Source: Melastoma dodecandrum
Taxonomy: Eukaryota; Streptophyta; Magnoliopsida; Myrtales; Melastomataceae
Direction of reading: 5' to 3'
Length of the DNA stretch: 64,000 nt
Assembly (NCBI GenBank): GCA_029817715.1
Contig: JARUPY010000290.1
Coordinates: 620,001 to 684,000 of the forward strand
Positions within the stretch are counted from its first letter, which is position 1, and each line of letters opens with the position of its first letter. A model generated the notes under the pieces. It was not told the DNA's origin. It worked only from the letters and a program-made list of their open reading frames with translations, and did not search any database. This document shows, one piece after another, positions 36,941 through 49,195 of this stretch. The translations under genes were made by a program, and so were the position numbers.

Positions 36941-37924
36941 TTTCTTCCTCACGATTTTCTATCCATTAATTCCTATGTATTCTTCCATTATACAATACAA
37001 CTCAATGCGAATGGATTCCCCCGTCTATACCCGCTCAATTCCAATTTCTCGTGGCTGTCCATTGGCGTACGCACGCATTCCTTCCACACTTCATTCTGAT
37101 CAGACATTAACTCAAGATTTCACACCCTCTGTATGTATATCATCCCATTTATTCCGTGCGCGTTTACATTCTCAAGCATGCCATTCCAACCTCACACATG
37201 CAAGCGTAATCGCAAGCATGACACAATGCAAGCACGCCCACATTCAAGGAGGTTCTCCCAGCCAAAGCCGACACAAAGACATTCATTTCGGCCAGCATAC
37301 TCGCAGGATGGACAGTCCTTCAAGGCCAGCAGTCTCGCACTCAAAAACCATCATCCCGAGCCAATAAATGCAAGTAAACGAATAGCCCTCAGGCCAATGT
37401 TCATACACCAGGAAGTTGTCATTCCGACCAGCCCCACGCAAGTTAAGGAGCTGCCATTACGGCCAATTGCGCACACACTTAGACAGCCACCAAGTTAACC
37501 ACACGCACGCGCAAGGCAGCAACCTAGTCGGGGTCGCTCATGCACAAGACGCCACCCGATTCGCACTCTCGCATAACAAAACACACGTACACGAACCCCT
37601 ATTCTTTCTCCACGAATGGTGCTTCCTTCTCTTCTCCCCTTTTCTTTCCTTCTTCCTCAGTGTATGCGTGTGTGGGTTTCATCCTCCCCCCCCCCATTTT
37701 CCATTTCTTGTCCCCGTCGGATGGCTTAGATCATTAAATTTTATTAAGGGATGGGATGGCGTCCGTTTCTCCACGGTTTGGACCACAAGCCTCCCACCCC
37801 CAAGGTTTTCAGGGAGAAGCATTTGACTTCAACTCCATTGACCGGACCAGTATTGACCAATGGTCAATCGTGAGCTTTGGTTAAAAAAAATTGTTTATGT
37901 TCTTCCGCCCTTGTAATTACAATT

Positions 37925-39129
37925 CTGTAGTTCGACTTCATTGACAATAATTTCAGGAAGACATCATCTCCTACTCCGAATTTTAAGGGCCTCCGTCGCC
38001 TATTAGCATAACTTTTCTGTCAGTTTTGCGCCGTCTTCATTCTTTCTCGCACTATGGCTACCACTTCTGACGTTTCCCCAATTAGTTCATGCACTCCTTC
38101 CCTCCCGGCTCCTTCCAACAGAAGAGTGATCGATAACTCCTCCCATACAAAGCCTCAAACAGGGCCATCCCAATACTCATATGGTAGCTATTATTATACG
38201 TGAATTCCACCAACGAAAGATGATCCACTCAAGTCCCTTTCCATTCGAGTGCGTATGCTCTAAGCATATCATTCAATGTTTGAATCATGCACTCCATCTG
38301 CCCATCCGTCTAAGGATGAAAAGCCGTACTCATTTGGAGTTTTGTGTCAATGTCTCCAACGACCAATTCATTCATATGGGAATGAAATGAGCAGATTTTG
38401 TAAGCTTGTCTACTACTAACCGTATTGCATACATGTTTCGGCCACCTTTGGGAAGACTGGTAACAAAATCCATAGATGTCCTCTACTTCCAATCGAGCAC
38501 CGGAAGCGGCTCAAGCAGTCCCCCTGGTCGTTGGTGCTCTAACTTCACCCTCTGCCACGTGATATAACGACTTACGCACTTAATTGTTTCCCGTTTCATC
38601 TTTGGCCACCAATAGTGTTCGCGCAAATTACGATACATTTTTGTGATCCCGGGATGTACACTAGAAGTATTCTTATGTGCCTCGTTCAGTAACTGCCTCG
38701 TCACTTCCTTAGCATTCGGCACACAGGTTCTTCCTTAAAACTTCAACAATCCGTCAAGTGTAAACTCAAAGTGCTCATACGCCTCCATTCCTATTTCCCA
38801 CACAATCTTCATGTACTCATCGTGCGCGTGAGCTTATCTTATCATTCTGATTAGCTAAAGTTCTACTTGCCCCTTTGCGACACACAACATCCCTTTTGGT
38901 TCCTCTATCCGTATTTCCAATTTGCTCATCTGCTCTATCATTCTATACTCTTCCATCGTTAAACTCATAAGAGCGCAGTGCTTACGGCTTAACGCTTAAC
39001 ACATCCGCCACCACGTTTGCCTTTCCTGGATGATACAAGATGGTACAGCCGTAATCTTTCAGCGACTCCATCCTCCTTGCCACATACTCTTATTGCGTGA
39101 AGAAGTACTTCAGGCTCTTATGATGTGTG
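37925..39129 (-). pseudogene. Ty3/gypsy pol, integrase and RNase H end (first half of a split element)
   Basis: Minus-strand remnants in element order: RNase H tail and linker (about 39,129-38,880), integrase H2C2 zinc finger (38,722-38,483: EAHKNTSSVHPGITKMYRNL, with Trp in place of the second Cys), part of the integrase core around 38,490-38,290 (STAFHP then a stop, then TDGQME), and the C-terminal region down to about 37,925. Part of the core is deleted. The sequence is alignable to the gypsy element at 53.9-55.4 kb. At 39,129 it breaks inside RNase H; the same codon run resumes at 45,642. Confidence 0.75.
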
Positions 39130-39689
39130 TGTTGGTTTTAGGGCACAGCGGAATTAAAAATATAAACTTTTATGCCCAAAATAACAAGATCTGTCATGCT
39201 ACGTATAATATATTTAAATAAAAATTAATCTTACCATGAAATCGTACCTTAAAATTTTTGGAGAAACAAAACGTAATCGCGAACAAACGACCGAGAGCCC
39301 CGAGTGTCACTCCTCTAGCGGTATCCACGCGCACGCGATTACGAACCTCTCGACGATCACTTCGGTGCTAGCCTCTTGGATCGACAAAGAAAACTTTCGG
39401 AAGCCAGATTGTACGCGCGTCTTACGACATAGCACGCGCGTAGCGGTTCGGACGACACGATGATCCGAGCCCGCTCCCCCAAGGCCCAACCGGTCGACAT
39501 CGCGACTCGAGCGTCGGACGCTGCGGAAGGGAATTGGGTCGAACCCTCCCTTGGTTCCTAAATGGATCTGCGGGGCATTTCGCCAACCGTCTTCAGTTTT
39601 TTAAGGCGACGGGCGAAAGGCTGCGCGTAGGCCTCACAAATGAACGTTTAGGAGGACTCGGGGAGCGGCTCGTGTCGCCAACCCCTCAT

Positions 39690-40450
39690 CCAAAATGACT
39701 TCGTAAAAATGTTTGTTTAACCTAGGTAAACGATTACGGAGTCGCCACCGACTTATTTTTGAAAATTGGTCTTAGTCGGAAAACCAGAGTAGGATTCGGG
39801 GATCCCTAATTACTAACTCTTACATTAAACATGCGAAAAGGTGGCGTTTGCTCCAAAAGTTTGCTTTTGGTTAACGGGTGTTGGACCCGATCCGAGCATG
39901 ACTCCGGACTCATGTCAATGTTTTACGGGCGTTGGACCCGATTCGGACTTTTTGGGCCCGAACTCATGTGTTTTGGATTAGCAAACAACATGTGACAATA
40001 AAATCCTAAAAGCCTATCAGCATGCACCGCAACCACAGATCAAATATTTAGATCAAAGGGAGCGGGGAATTGTGGTGATCGTGGGCCTATGCACTTGGGC
40101 CCACGACCCGTTACATGTGGAAAAAACAAAACATTGGGAGGCCCGCACCTCCCTCATGTACCTGAAATGACGGTTGGGGCCGCTTTATTATCTTGATATC
40201 GCGGTTTTTACACACGCAGAAAGATCCACGTGGTTTGATACACGCGCCATCAAGTAGTCGTCGGTCTTTGGCCTCCATCTTTTTGGATTCTCGCATTCGG
40301 GGCGTTGTAAGCCCGTTAGTATTGATTTCCTGAGTTGGCGAAAAAAGATGTCGTAAATCCTCATGTGGATTCCATGAAATGTGCGTGCAATTTCGCCGTA
40401 TTTTCATGCAAAACAAGAGAAATTGTGTTAGTTCCATAGATATATATTAT
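39690..40450. other. Repeat-like non-coding stretch inside the 6.5-kb insertion
   Basis: It contains GGAGTCGCCACCGACTTATT and a pair of phrases built on GTTGGACCCGA (39,881 and 39,943), both of a kind common in plant repeats. No gene seen. From 40,450 to 40,820 the DNA is very AT-rich. Confidence 0.35.
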
Positions 40451-40823
40451 ATATGCATATATATGAAGCCCGTTGAAATAAAACTCGATAAAAAAAAACT
40501 TTGTTAATCTCGAAATTAAGGACCGAACAAAAATAATATGAAATTGTCAAAGATTAGATTGAACAAAAAATATATATCTTTTTTAAGGGCTGGACAAAAA
40601 ATATATCATTTTTAGTAACAAAAATATGACCTTGCGACAAACAAACCAAAATTAGATTGAAAAAAATATTTTTTTAATAATAAGAATATGACCATCAGAC
40701 GAATAGCAAAAATTAAAATAAAGATCATTTTTGTAGTAACAAAAATATGACCAAATAACAAAAAGATTTTTTTTTTAAATAACAAAAATTAAAAAGAAAA
40801 GAGGAAGCATGAAGCATTACCTC

Positions 40824-41535
40824 TCAGACCACGTTGATCTCCCCTCTGATTGTATTGTGACCATCAAGGCTCAGACATAAGTGTTGCAGGTGACGATAGG
40901 AGCTGGAGTCGGGAGGACAGAGGTTCGCCAACGCTAGATGCTTGCCGCCACTGGATCCAAGGGCGTCGGGAGGATATGGGCTCGCCGCTGCCGTAGAGAA
41001 CGCCTGGAGAAAAGGGTCTGCCAATGCCGGGTTTGGGATCGCTGGGGAGGCGGGTTTGCTACCGGGCTTGGAGGCGCCAGAGGAGGCTGCGGTTTGCCGC
41101 TATCGGGCTTGGTGACGCTGGAAGAGGGCGGGACTACCGTCGCTGGTTCTGCCGCCGATGGGTTCGCCGTTGATCTGGAGGTAGGAGAAGTCATGGGTTC
41201 TCTGCCGTTGCCAGTTCTGAAGATGCCCGGAGACTGTGGGACTAGGAGGACTTGGGGACGAGCGTCGGAGAGGACGGGTTTGCCGTTGCTGGACTCGGAG
41301 ATTGACGAGAAGGGGGCCGTTGGTTGGCTGTCCTGATGTGGATCTGCGGATGCCCGGGAAAGACGGGTCTGTAGCTACCGCCTCCGATTTCGAAGAAATT
41401 GGGAGGATAAATTGCTGCTACTGGTTTTTGGGGTGACCGCTACTGGTGCTGTGGACGCCGGAAGGACGTGGGTACGCCGCCGCTGAATCTAGGGATATCG
41501 GGGCCCCACTCCATCCTGGAACTTCCCAGCAGCAG
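40824..41535. repeat. GC-rich imperfect repeat
   Basis: Loosely repeated words such as GGTTTGCCG, GACGCCGG and GGAGG give long chance open frames on both strands. No unit length is sharp, and no frame resembles a protein family. It may include upstream parts of the gene at 41,536, but nothing can be read. Confidence 0.4.
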
Positions 41536-42134
41536 GTGCCGATATGCAGGAATAAATGAAGAACCAGTTGAAAGACCCAGCAATGCGGCAGGTATTCCAC
41601 ACTACTAAATCAATTGATTTCAACCCTTATTACTTCCATGCATAGAACTGAAAGGTTCCATGCATGTACTTGGTTGTTCGTGGGCAGATGTTTTCTTCTA
41701 TGATATAGAATATGAGCCCAGAGATGATGGCGAATATGGGTGATCAATTTAGTTGGGTTCAAGCTTTTAAAGGAAGATGCGGTTAGAGCACAACAAGCAA
41801 TGTCATCACTTTCTCAAGAGGCCCTTGACAAGATGGTAATTCTTATTCACATTAATTTTTGGTATGTTGCTACCATCAACTTTTAGCGACTCAATTTAGG
41901 GGAGTTAGTGGGTCTCTCATCACATCTAGACGCGTTGGCCTTTTGTCTCATTGATTTTTTTTCGTGTATTTTGGGAAATCTCCACAGATGTGCTGGGCCG
42001 ACAGAATTCAGAGAGGAGTTGACACCACGAAGAAGATTAAGAACTGGTTGCTGGGGCGACCGGGTATGATCCTAGCGATCTGCATGCTCCTATTGGCCGT
42101 AATTCTTCACCGGTTGGGCTACATTGGCAGATAA
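41536..42134 (+). pseudogene. Three terminal exons of an unidentified tail-anchored membrane protein gene
   Basis: Three exons splice in phase: 41,536-41,591 (RYAGINEEPVERPSNAA), 41,777-41,835 (AVRAQQAMSSLSQEALDKM) and 41,988-42,134, ending at a TAA. The last exon has a short polar stretch ([16 protein letters not shown]), then one hydrophobic span ([14 protein letters not shown]) and HRLGYIGR, i.e. a single C-terminal membrane anchor. Introns are GT-AG. I do not recognise the protein. No upstream exon can be read, so the gene is either truncated or a captured fragment within the 6.5-kb insertion. Confidence 0.5.
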
Positions 42135-43413
42135 ACGGCCGACTGGACCATCTTTCCCCTTCTGCCCGAATGTTGCACCCTACAAGAGATGATTGTTTTG
42201 TTTGTTTCCAAGGGAAAAGATAACTTTTGGCAGTGGTCCCTTCTTTCGGACAAAAACAGTGATTACCCCCCGGCTGGGATGCGTTGCGTTCAAAGACCCG
42301 TGTTCGATGTCAGTGAGATACCGAAGGGTTCCGCTGGATGGTCTTGGAATAATTCGAGATTTGAGAATTTACATGGATCAAAGGAAAAATACCCTTTTTT
42401 TTTGCTAATCTCATTTTCTCTCAAAACTGCCTCGTTTTAAAATCTCAACTGACGACCAGGGACCAATCACCAATTTCTTTCCTTCTTATTTTTCTTCTAT
42501 GGTCTGATTGCTTTCTTGCGTATCCTTACATTTTGTTTTATAATTAATTATAATCTTCAAAACGTAACGTGCAAGTAATTAAGCAATTTCTGATTTTATT
42601 AAAATATTTCTAAATCAAATAATGCAAAGACACGTAGCCATTAATTATCATCCTTTTATATTGATCCGAATAAATCCATATTCGACCTTGGTCTATATTG
42701 CTTTCGATATTTTAGAATAAATTAATAATTCAATTAATTCTAATTCTGAAATATTAAAATGATTAATTTAGTATCCACAAAATAATCAATAATATAATGT
42801 TCGTGTTGACGTGCTATGCGTGCGACCCTCTAGGTCCTATACATGAAGGCAGAGTATATCCATACACAAACTAAGGTAACCGTCTATCAACAGTTTTTAG
42901 TCACCCAACGTGTGAGAGTAATGATAATAAATCATAAAACACTATGAACCGATTACTGTGTAATTCAATCTCTTCATCTAACCGACATTCCAATTAATCC
43001 AGCGCAAAAATACATCATCACCAAATTAATTATTTTACTTGATTACCAAGATATAATAGACTCTCTTGAATGTAAAACATTCCCCCATGGCAATGGATTT
43101 TAGAGTCACTAATATCTCTATCAAGTGGCATAGATGTCAACTCTCTAATCCAAAAGAGCGATGAATCCTATATTGACTCAACACTATTATCTCTACGCTT
43201 TGTCACACACCCAACAATCGTATTACTCACAATCCAGTTAAAGACTCCTTTTAACGACGTCAAAGTGCACAAACTCCACGCATAGAATAAATGAAGGTCT
43301 CAAGTCAAATGATCAGTTACACTCGTCCATAAAGAGGATTGACCAATGATGTTCTATATGTGGTATCCTCATAAACGGGTCGTGTCCAGTATCCCTAATC
43401 TTAGGGTACCCTT
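42135..43413. other. Non-coding DNA inside the 6.5-kb insertion
   Basis: The first 400 bp may be 3' UTR of the preceding exons. The remainder is AT-rich and, with 45,381-45,641, probably forms one end of the copia-type LTR. No gene seen. Confidence 0.4.
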
Positions 43414-45375
43414 TGTTGGGACGGTTTTGATGATGAACTGGACCCTCTGTACTACAGAAGGTCAAACATTCTATTCTACAGAAGCTTCTCTTATTAAGGA
43501 CTTCTTGTAAGAATTATTTTTGTAATTAAATGATTAGTTATAAATTATTTAATTAGGAAATATGCATAATTTGATTAAGATATTTATCTGATCAAATTAC
43601 CACGATTTGGTTTCCAAGTAATCATATTGGAGATATTATCTTTCATAGAAGGAAATGTATCTTGTATATATGGAAAGGTTCTATTGTTTAGTCTACAGGC
43701 TTCTGTAAGCTTACTTGACCAATATACGAACGTTATTTGGATACAAAACATCTACCACCTGTCCAAATACATTCTTACATGTGTCTTTATCAGGATGGAA
43801 CTGATCTTAACTTATTTGGAAGCAAATCAACGATTGTTTCCATCTATAGAAGGTTATCGAGCAGAACCTTCTGCGACACCTTCTGTGGTTCACTATTTAT
43901 GGAAAATATATCATAATCTTATTTTGATTTATTTTCTATCTGAATACTTGCACGTGTATGATATTATTGTAGATTAATTATTTTGTCAACTAACCTTTAA
44001 TTTCTTATTTTGCAGATTACATTTTTATCTTTTTCCTTTTGCATTTTCTTCTTAGAATTTTGTGTATAAATAGCCACGCCCTCTCCCATTATACAATATA
44101 ACATCCATCCCTATCTGTCCAGAGAGAGCGTGAGCTGTAGTTTCTTTAGTTCTTTAACTCTTTTTGTTCGTTTGAGTTAGTCACACAAGGAGCACTAGCG
44201 ACGGACGGCTGCATCGTTGGTGAAGTCTTCTGCGAGAGTGACTAGGGGACCACGAGGGACTCGGTTGGAAGCTGCAGGAGATGTTGTTGGAAGCGTGTCG
44301 ACGTGGGCAATGTGTAGTGGGCTGGAGAGAAGGGCAGAACCCCGGGAGCACAGAAGGTGAGGGACTAACCGGCTTCTGTTGTGTAGAGCTCTGTGTGCAG
44401 GAACCTAGGACGGAGACTGCCGTCTGCTTGCGTGGGGTTTGCCACGTGCTTGCGCAGGGTTTGCTGCGTGCTTGCATAGGGTATGCTACGTGCTTGTGTG
44501 GGGTACGCCACATAGTCGCTATCTCGAGGAGATCGTGCAGGTTGTGTGGAGCCGTCGGAGAGAAAATCCATCCTTGGACAGAGGTCGCTGTCTGCCTGCG
44601 TAGGGTTCGCTACGTGCTCACGTGGGGTACGCCACGAAGTCGTTGTCATTGAGGGGATTGCGCATTGGTTACTTTGTTAGTCACACTAACGTGTGCACCG
44701 AGTTACTGTAGTGCAGAACCTTCGGGTCTGTACAACCTACTGTAGTGCAGAACCTTCGGGTCTGTGAATCTACTTCAGTGCAGAACCTTACGGTCTGTGC
44801 TTACCTCAAGTCATTTCTATACGGACCATTTTGGTTTGTTAAAGATTGACACACTCTTGGTACAGAACCTTCTGGTCTGTACTCTTCCACTCAGAGTTCT
44901 ACGGTACAGAACCTTCTGGTCTGTGCTCTTCCACTCAGAGTTCTACAGTACAGAACCTTCTGGTATGTGCTCTTTCACTCAGAGTTCTACAGTACAGAAC
45001 CTTCTGGTCTTTGCCGTGTAACAAGTTCTACTGTACAGAACATTCTGTTCTGTGCTCTACCACTCATACTTCTACAGTGCAGAACTTTCTGATTAGCTTT
45101 GTTTGCTATCAATTGTGTAATCGGTATTGAGATACATTTGAGTGGAAATCATCCAAATTTCTGGGTGAAGAGTGGAGTAGGCAATTTGCCGAACCACTAT
45201 AAAAAACTTTGCATCCAATCAAACATTTTGTGAACACAATCAAACGTTCTGTTGTACAGAAACCTATCTAAGGTTCTGTGTTACAGAAAATTCCTTCCGC
45301 TGCGGGGTAAAACGAAAAAGCGTTAAAATCCGAATTTGGAGATTAACACTAATTCACCCCCCTCTTAGTGTAACA
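43414..45375 (+). mobile_element. Copia-type solo LTR with CCCTT target duplication
   Basis: Starts TGTTGGGACGGTTTTGATGA and ends in a C-rich stretch then TCTTAGTGTAACA. The 5-bp sequence CCCTT precedes it (43,409-43,413) and follows it (45,376-45,380). It is 1,962 bp long and has no internal coding region, so it is a solo LTR left by recombination. It has the motif GCCGAACCACTATAAAA near the 3' end, shared with the LTR at 2,881. A 44-bp array lies inside it. Because it sits in the 6.5-kb insertion, it is the youngest layer of the nest. Confidence 0.85.
44862..45080. repeat. 44-bp tandem array inside the solo LTR
   Basis: Unit ACAGAACCTTCTGGTCTGTG followed by CTCTTCCACTCAGAG and TTCTACAGT, about five copies from 44,862. 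Looser relatives (GCAGAACCTTCGGGTCTGTG) extend upstream to about 44,710. The frame at 44,764-45,130 is only this repeat read as protein. Confidence 0.8.
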
Positions 45376-45641
45376 CCCTTAAATATAACTTAAATACACT
45401 ATCCATCGGTCTATCTTGACCTCAGTTATACTTAGCGATGATCTAGATGTCCATGTCCCATCTAAACATCTATCAAATCACGGACTATTTCAGATTAATA
45501 TACTCATTAATCTGTGGGACTTTATCATTAATAATTTTACGTACAGAAAAGTGAAATAATCAATGACAAATAATTGCCTTTATTAATTATTTATCCACAA
45601 ATACAATAAAGTATCTTGGCACATAAGTGCACACAGTAACA

Positions 45642-47880
45642 GTGTGTACACCTCAAACTTTTCTCCATAGAGGTAGTGCCTCCATAATTTCATGGCAAAC
45701 ACCATAGCCGCATGCTCCAAATCATGTGTCAGATAATTTTCTTCGTGTCTCTTCAACTGTCTCGAGGCATATGCCACCACCTTCCCGTGTTGCACCAATA
45801 CAACCAAGTCCCTGTGCAGACGTATCACAATATACCACATACCCACGGGTCCATTGGGTATGGTTAACACGGGGGACATTCACCAATCTCCGCTTCAATT
45901 CCTCAAAGCTCGCCTCACATTTATTTGTCCATTCGAATCGGACATTCTTTCTCAAAGTCTTCGTCGAGGAGATCACTATCTTCGAGAAATTCCACAAATC
46001 TCCTATAATATCCAGCCAACTCGAGAAAACTTCGAACCTCAGTTACTTTGGTCGGTTGTGGCCAGATTCACTGCTTCCACCTTAGACGGGTTTACTTCCA
46101 TGCTCGAGGCCGATATAACATGTCTGAGGAGTGCTACCTTGTTAAGCCAAAACTTGCATTTGCTTAACTTGACATATAACTTATTCTCTCACAGAGTCCT
46201 CAACAAAATAGCCAAGTGTTCTCTATGCTCCTCTCTGCTCCTCAAGTACACCAAGATATCGTCTATGAATACCGCGAAGAAGTGATCCAAGAACAATCAG
46301 AAAACTTGATTCATCAACCCCATAAAGACAGCAGGTGCATTTGTTAATCCGAAGGGCATCACCCTAAACTCATAGTGGCCTATCTCGTTTCGAACACAGT
46401 TTTTGGAATATCTACCTCTCGCACCCCAATCCGGTAATATCCGGATCTCAAATCTATTTTCAAATAAACAACATACCCCTATAATTGATCAAACAAATCA
46501 TCTATTCGGGAAGAGGACAACGGTTATTAACTGTTACTTGATTCAACAGTCGATAATCTATACACAGTCACATAGAACCGTCTTTCTTTTTAACAAAAAG
46601 TATAGGAGCACCCCAATGAGATATACTAGGACATACGAAGACCTGATCTACAATTTCCTGCAATTTGCCTTTAACTCCTTGAGCTCAGCGAGGCTCCTCC
46701 GATATGGTGCGCGGGAGATCAGGGCTGTCCCAAGAAGGAGGTCAATCCCAAACTCCACACCTTTTTCCGACGGCAACCCAGCAACTCCTCCAGGAAGACA
46801 TCTCCAGAGTCGCGGACTGCCTCAGTCTCCATTGTCAATAGCCAGGAAGACCTCATGCCCTGTCCTCAAAAGTCAGTGCACCTTATAGCCGAAACCATTC
46901 AAAGGCCGATCGCTCCCTCCATGTCTTATGTACTCGTCGGATCCTTCACCCGAAACCTCCACCAAAATACACTTCTTCTCACAATCAACTTAGGCATGGT
47001 CGCAGCCAACCAGTCCATGCCCAAGATGATGTCGAGATCACTTATCTGGAACACAATGAGATCAACCATGAACTTCAATCCATCCACAATCAACTCGCTA
47101 TTTTGACACACGTTGTCCACAACAAACTGTACTCCAGTTGGCAAGGCTATCCTCGAACGTTTCTCGCTTCTACTAACCGACCACCCAAACTTTTGCATGT
47201 AGTCGTTTGATACAAATGATTGCATGGCACTAGTATTAAACAATGAATGCACCAAGACTCATTAGATTTGGACCGTACCTGAAATCACTCTGTGGGATGC
47301 ATTAGCATCTACTTCAGTGACTGCATTTAATCTTCCGGACTACAAAGGCCCGCTCACGGATCCCCTGCTTGTTGACATAGTCGTGCCAGACCTCATTCCT
47401 CCCCGCAGCCTTGGCGCGCTCGATCCTCCATACCACTCCCCTAAGGGCAATTCCTCTTCATGTGTTCAGGTCGCCCGCACTGGTAGCATACTGTCTCGTT
47501 TGTCGCACATACAAACCCGACATGATATTTGTTGCAGCGATGGCAAAAGGGCAGTCCACTTAACCTCGATCCATGACTTCGGCCTCAGTGAAAGGTTCTT
47601 GAAAGTGCAGGCGCTCAAGGAGGGCGCGCTATCAAATGCCTCTCGGCTGAAAACGATCCTCCATGGAGAAACTTCTTCCTTGAGGGCAGCTCGTTCCCCA
47701 CTGTCCTTTTAGACCCCTCTGCTACTTCCATCGCCCTCAACGCCTTCTCTGTATTATGTGCTTGCTCTCTGGGATCTCCTCATAGGAAGTGAGCTTTTGT
47801 GAGGCTACATGCACGTGGATCTCCGGATCAATCCCAGTTCAAACTTTCTCGTCCTACTGACAACGTTCATAGGGGGCCAT
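45642..47880 (-). pseudogene. Ty3/gypsy gag-protease-RT-RNase H (second half of the split element)
   Basis: Minus-strand order from 47,880: end of the gag core (GIDPEIHVHVASQKLTSYEE), zinc knuckle CYQCGRPEHMKRNC at about 47,490-47,449, retropepsin region 47,255-46,926 (DIILGMDWLAA) in which the usual D-T/S-G active site reads N-T-S, a broken RT that still keeps FIDDILVY near 46,270, then RNase H in overlapping frames (45,997-45,583). Many stops and shifts. The remaining RNase H, integrase and C-terminus are at 39,129-37,925, across the 6.5-kb insertion. Gag is cut at 47,880. Confidence 0.75.
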
Positions 47881-48766
47881 TGAAAGGATATAAGATTTCA
47901 TATTTAATGAAAACGCAGTAATTTTATTAATTCGTGAAAGAATAGTGACAATACGTTTACAAAGTGAATTGTAAAACTACCTTTTTCCTTTGTTTTTTTT
48001 TGTGTGTGTTATGAGTATGACTAAGATGCAAAATTTGACACTTGGAATATCTTGATAAAACCTGTCCAAATACACTCAAAGGGGTTAGTTGAAAGACTAA
48101 GCACGACCCTCTAAGGAAACAGCAAGCAACCAGAAGCAATTCATTCGTGTATCTTGCGATTGAAATATTAACCCTCGATTTCATGTTAGAAATCCATCTT
48201 GAAGCCAACTTAACCATCCTCTTTAGCACCCAAACCAACACTAATTCAGCGCATAAGAGCAACTTTTGCTTTAGATTAATCCACTCACATCAATCAACAC
48301 GACTCGGATCCTCCCATCCGAGCACGTTCAGCCATGAATCCTCTCATTTATGTCGTTTATCGGCTTCCTTGTGGCAGCCATTTACTTAGCTAATCCACGT
48401 CCTTCTTGAGTCCTTTACGAGCGGATCCTCCCATTCAATCCCTATCCATTTGTACTCATATGGACAGCCCATAACCATGCCAAATATTACATGGATTTCA
48501 TCCGCTCATGCATCGTTCTTATGGACTTTCGGTTCCCATAGGTACTCAAGCATTACAAGCATTTCTCCACGAATTTCATAGACCCACAACAAAAACACAC
48601 TCCATCTATTTCATAACATACAATCAAACACCCAAGATTTCGAGTGCCTCTTTCCTTCCTCACAAGGTTCGGTCACTCTTTCCCTTTAGAGGCTTGGAAT
48701 ACCCTCACCCTATCTTCCGAGGAATCCGGCCATCCTTCACCCTTTTCGAGTTTTGTTCCATGATGA
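47881..48766 (-). other. LTR-like region between gypsy gag and the Mutator-like element
   Basis: No gene. It has two CGGATCCTCCCATCCG-like words (48,304 and 48,421), as in the 34-37 kb region, so it is probably LTR or leader DNA of the same gypsy family, interrupted by the element at 48.8-53.1 kb. Confidence 0.35.
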
Positions 48767-48830
48767 CGTCATTTGGCGAAATATTTCGCCAAATGACGCA
48801 TCTTTGAAAATAATTCGCCAACTAACCCAC

Positions 48831-49147
48831 CAGAGTCGGCCTTACAAAGGCCGACTTTGGTTCACAAGGAAGTCGGCCTTTGTAAGGCCGACTTCGGTTT
48901 TCCAGAACGGAAGTCGGCCTTACAAAGGCCGACTTCCTCTGCTAATATTTTTTTTTTAGTTATGGAAGTCGGCCTTTGTAAGACCGACTTTGGTTTTCCA
49001 TAATCGAAGTCGGCCTTACAAAGGCCGACTTTCACTAACTCAGAAAAAAAAAATAACAGAGGAAGTCGGCCTTACAAAGGCCGACTTCCAGTAACTTAAA
49101 AAAAAAAATTTATGGCAGAGGAAGTCGGCCTTTATAAGGCCGACTTT
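48831..49147. repeat. Left hairpin array of the MULE, seven units
   Basis: Seven units of GAAGTCGGCCTT-3 bases-AAGGCCGACTTC, starting near 48,832, 48,869, 48,910, 48,965, 49,005, 49,061 and 49,120. Arms are 9-12 bp with a loop of TGT, ACA or TAT. Units are separated by A-rich or T-rich stretches. Confidence 0.9.
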
Positions 49148-49195
49148 CCTCCGAACTTAAAAAAAAATAAACTTCGATTCCAATCACACACCTGT

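Larger units (their letters stand above)
33372..37924 (-). mobile_element. Degenerate gypsy LTR-like region with satellite arrays
   Basis: Non-coding, and next to the C-terminal end of the minus-strand gypsy integrase (37.9 kb), where a 3' LTR is expected. It contains two tandem arrays (34,597 and 36,767), repeated words TACATGTC and GTGTGGCCACAC (35.5-36.4 kb), and several copies of CGGATCCTCCCATCCG, a motif seen again at 48,304 and 48,421 next to the gag end of the same element. Open frames such as 36,741-37,367 plus come from the repeats and resemble no protein. LTR ends were not found. Confidence 0.4.
39130..45641 (-). mobile_element. 6.5-kb LTR-type insertion splitting the gypsy element, GTGTG duplication
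   Basis: The inserted block begins TGTTGGTTTTAGGGCACAGC and ends GCACACAGTAACA, the TG...CA ends of an LTR. It is flanked by GTGTG at 39,125-39,129 and 45,642-45,646. Removing the block and one GTGTG restores gypsy RNase H sequence that aligns without a gap to the related element at 54.68 kb. The end ...CCCTAAAACCAACA on the minus strand suggests a minus-oriented copia LTR. I found no second pair of LTR ends inside, so it may be a solo LTR carrying further insertions. Within it lie a solo LTR, exons of an unidentified gene, and low-complexity DNA. Confidence 0.75.

Noticed and set aside
36741..37498. 208-residue plus-strand open frame and its neighbour
   Set aside because: The residues track the 72-bp repeat and low-complexity DNA; composition (Ser, Pro, Arg, His) and lack of motifs argue against a gene.
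40938..41436. Long plus-strand open frames rich in Gly, Arg and Trp
   Set aside because: They follow from GC-rich imperfect repeats, exist on both strands, and resemble no family.
44764..45130. Frames with repeated NLLV/TFWS-like segments
   Set aside because: They are the 44-bp DNA repeat translated in two frames, not a repeat protein.
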